Shown here in pieces: positions 62,094 to 64,000 of a stretch of DNA of 64,000 nt. How positions within the stretch are numbered: position 1 is the stretch's first letter; every line of letters starts with the position of its first letter. A model generated the notes under the pieces. The model was not told the origin of the DNA and made no database searches. It saw only the letters and a list, made by a program, of their open reading frames with translations. This stretch comes from Marinibacterium sp050389775 (GTDB lineage: Bacteria > Pseudomonadota > Alphaproteobacteria > Rhodobacterales > Rhodobacteraceae). Both the position numbers and the translations under genes were made by a program. The stretch is from positions 310,001-374,000 of the forward strand of contig NZ_CP177144.1 of assembly GCF_050389775.1 (NCBI RefSeq), written 5' to 3'.

Positions 62094-62953
62094 CAGAGCG
62101 GGCGGATGGCGCGGGCCAGGGCTTCGTCCACGGGCGTGTCGGGGCAATCGGGGCAGAGCGCGCGGAAGCGGGTGCCGTCGAGGCTGTGGGGGAGCGACCA
62201 GAGGTAGCGCATTTCCAGCAGATGGCGGGCCAGGGGCCAGAACGGGCGGGCCAGGCGAAGCTGCCACCAGGGGAAGCGGTGGATGCGCAGGGGGTGGCCG
62301 ACGAGCCCGGCGAGGTGATCGGCCATCTGTCGGCCCGACAGGGTATAGCCCGGGAAGGGGATGTCGGCGAAGGCGGGCAGGTCGTCGGCACGATCCGCCA
62401 GGGCGACCATGGCCCGGGCGAGATCGGGCAGGAAGGCCCAGGCATGGGCGGCATCGGGATCGCCGGGCCAGGTGAACCGGCCCCGGGCGATACCCGGGGC
62501 GAGCATGCGGTCGAACCAGTTGCCCGAGGCTTCGGTATCGAGGAAATCGCCGGCGCGCAGCAGGATGGTGCGGGTGCCCGAGCGGCGATAGCTGTCTTCC
62601 ATGGCGATGCGGATGCGGCCCAGCGGGTTGGTGGCGCGATGGGGCGACGCGGCCGACCAGGGGGCCGGCGAGGACGGGCCGAAGACATAGACATTGCCCG
62701 GCACGATGACCGTGGCCCCGGCGGCCAGGGCGGCCTGTTGCACGGCGTCGTGCAGGGCCGGGACCTGGGCCTGCCAATCGGGATAGGGCGGGTTCCAGGC
62801 ATTGACGATGATCCGGGCGCCGCGGGCGGCGGCGGCCAGATCGCCGGTGGCGCGGTCGAACCGGCGGACCTGCCAGCCGGCGGCGGCAAAGGCCTGGGCG
62901 GCATGGCGGCCCATCCGGCCGGAACCGCCGAGGATCAGGGCAATGCGGGTCAT
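62093..62953 (-). CDS. NAD(P)-dependent epimerase/dehydratase-like SDR
   Basis: 286 residues. IALILGGSGRMGRHAAQAFAAAG is the GxxGxxG Rossmann start; RIIVNAWNPPYPDW, TVIVPGNVYVFGPS, RTILLRAGDFLD, HAWAFLPDLARAMVALADR are the extended SDR pattern. Catalytic YxxxK is not clear. Substrate unknown. It diverges from the LysR gene, hence a likely target of it. Confidence 0.87.
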   Translation of the reverse strand: MTRIALILGGSGRMGRHAAQAFAAAGWQVRRFDRATGDLAAAARGARIIVNAWNPPYPDWQAQVPALHDAVQQAALAAGATVIVPGNVYVFGPSSPAPWSAASPHRATNPLGRIRIAMEDSYRRSGTRTILLRAGDFLDTEASGNWFDRMLAPGIARGRFTWPGDPDAAHAWAFLPDLARAMVALADRADDLPAFADIPFPGYTLSGRQMADHLAGLVGHPLRIHRFPWWQLRLARPFWPLARHLLEMRYLWSLPHSLDGTRFRALCPDCPDTPVDEALARAIRPL

Positions 62954-63001
62954 GGGAGCCTCGATGCTGTTGGGATTGCGGCGAGGATAGCCATTCCCTT
63001 T

Positions 63002-63016
63002 GCAAGGGGTAATTGC
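63002..63016. promoter_or_regulatory. Possible LysR site between SDR and lysR
   Basis: GCAA (63002-63005) N7 TTGC (63013-63016) inverted repeat, LTTR T-N11-A style, 32 nt before the LysR ATG. Confidence 0.4.
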
Positions 63017-63047
63017 AGGTTTGCGCAGGTCTGGTATTCACTGATGC

Positions 63048-63953
63048 ATGGCTCAGGTGGATGGATTGCGCGACTGGACGCTGGTTCAGTCATTCCTGGC
63101 GGTGGCCGAGACCGGCTCGCTGTCGGCGGCGGCGGCCCTGCTGGGGCGCAGCCAGCCGACGCTGGGCCGCCAGGTGGCCGCGCTGGAAACCGCGCTGGGG
63201 GCGCAGCTGTTCGACCGCCATGCCAGGGGGCTGCGGATCAGCCCGGCCGGAACGGCGCTGCTGCCCCATGCCCGGGCCATGCGCGGGGCGCTGCACGGGC
63301 TGACCATGGCCGCCGCCGAACAGGCCGGCGAAATGGCCGGCACGGTGCGCCTGACGGCCAGCGTGTTCCTGTCGCAATATGTCCTGCCGCCGGTGCTGGC
63401 CGGCATCCGCCGGGCCGCGCCCGAAATCCGCATCGAGCTGGTCGCCTCGGACGAGAGCGAGAACCTGCATTTCCGCGAGGCCGACATCGCCCTGCGCATG
63501 TACCGGCCGGCCCAGCTGGACATCGTCACCCGCCACCTGGCCGATATCGAGATCGGGGCCTTTGCCGCCCGGAGCTACCTGGACCGGGCCGGGCGGCCGC
63601 AGGACATCTCTGAACTGGCCGGCCACGACCTGGTGGGCTTTGACCGCAATCCGCTGATCATCGACACGATGCAGGCGCTGGGGCTGAGCCTGGCCCGCGA
63701 GGATTTCGCCGTGCGCTGCGACAACCAGGCGACCTACATGGCGCTGATCCGGGCCGGCTGTGGCATCGGCTTTGCCCAGGTGCCGGTGGGCCGGGCCGAA
63801 CCGCTGGTCGAACAGCTGCCAATGGACCTGGGCGTGCCGCCGCTGCCGGTCTGGCTGGCCGCCCATGAAAAGATGCGCCAGAGCCCGCGGATCCGCCGGG
63901 TCTGGGACCTGATCCTGCGCGACCTGCCCCCGCGCTGCCGGGTGGCGAGTTGA
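63048..63953 (+). CDS. LysR-family transcriptional regulator
   Basis: 301 residues. HTH WTLVQSFLAVAETGSLSAAA, LGRSQPTLGRQVAALETAL, QLFDRHARGLRISPAG, then the effector domain (TVRLTASVFLSQYVLPPVLAG). The gene ends just inside the window. It is divergent from the SDR gene, so probably controls it. Effector unknown. Confidence 0.93.
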   Translation: MAQVDGLRDWTLVQSFLAVAETGSLSAAAALLGRSQPTLGRQVAALETALGAQLFDRHARGLRISPAGTALLPHARAMRGALHGLTMAAAEQAGEMAGTVRLTASVFLSQYVLPPVLAGIRRAAPEIRIELVASDESENLHFREADIALRMYRPAQLDIVTRHLADIEIGAFAARSYLDRAGRPQDISELAGHDLVGFDRNPLIIDTMQALGLSLAREDFAVRCDNQATYMALIRAGCGIGFAQVPVGRAEPLVEQLPMDLGVPPLPVWLAAHEKMRQSPRIRRVWDLILRDLPPRCRVAS

Positions 63954-64000
63954 CGCTTGCCCCGCGGAACGATAGCTGGAACGCGATCTGCTGATATAAG

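Overview
The window is high-GC alphaproteobacterial chromosome, most likely Rhodobacteraceae (Roseobacter/Rhodobacter type). The support is protein content: the glnK-amtB pair, MlaA with an acidic tail, DUF1523, DUF599, the core-2/DUF5928 glycosyltransferase beside a sulfotransferase, and glcDEF. Intergenic repeats of the AGAGAAAGAAGCAGC type, which I recall as common in this family, agree. Genus cannot be assigned by eye. I found no rRNA, tRNA, IS element, phage or CRISPR array. About 63 protein genes are packed tightly with many 4-nt ATGA/GTGA overlaps.

Layout. 1-3 kb: the end of a FadH-type reductase, an ABM/NIPSNAP pair divergent from an ArsR regulator across a perfect operator palindrome, and a LysR gene. 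3-10 kb: a glycosyltransferase, the coupled set cinA-like/GNAT/OmpA-like, sfsA-map, and rsmD-HAD. 10-15 kb: ferredoxin-reductase-like flavoprotein, peroxiredoxin, a small lipoprotein, and a RidA/GDPD/FemAB-like/PCD operon. 15-20 kb: a type I secretion ABC-HlyD pair with no obvious substrate, and an mlaA-mlaC pair. 20-29 kb: PBP1A, glnK-amtB (nitrogen sensing and ammonium uptake), a two-domain lysozyme inhibitor, aromatic aminotransferase, mercaptopyruvate sulfurtransferase and smpB. 28-33 kb: a divergent sulfotransferase/core-2 glycosyltransferase pair, DUF1523, then a non-coding stretch with two near-perfect microsatellites. 33-44 kb: an HxlR/SDR switch, a creatinase, an arylformamidase-like hydrolase, succinate-semialdehyde dehydrogenase, a possible PilZ-like membrane protein, a second sulfotransferase, a phytase/esterase-like secreted protein, a P450 and Hsp20. 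45-52 kb: a trypsin-like protease, glcDEF (glycolate oxidation), DUF599, rlmH and rsfS. 52-64 kb: an MscS channel, leuC and leuD separated by 3.6 kb of other genes, two membrane/secreted proteins, and a divergent SDR/LysR pair.

The most unusual signals are between genes. First, a dispersed 3'-end element has a pyrimidine tract reading away from stop codons, then an AT box, then a GC hairpin. It occurs at least eight times, and two 72-bp copies 55 kb apart differ by one base. Second, there are two perfect simple-sequence arrays in one 820-bp gap: (GGTCA)x23 and (AACGATG)x21. Third, a degenerate 20-bp repeat downstream of amtB is spaced 41/29/41/41/29. Fourth, there are clear inverted-repeat operators for ArsR, HxlR and possibly a GntR-type regulator. 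I saw no defence, CRISPR or biosynthetic cluster. No multi-gene system here is clearly unprecedented, so the best novelty candidates are the 3'-end element family and the repeat arrays.
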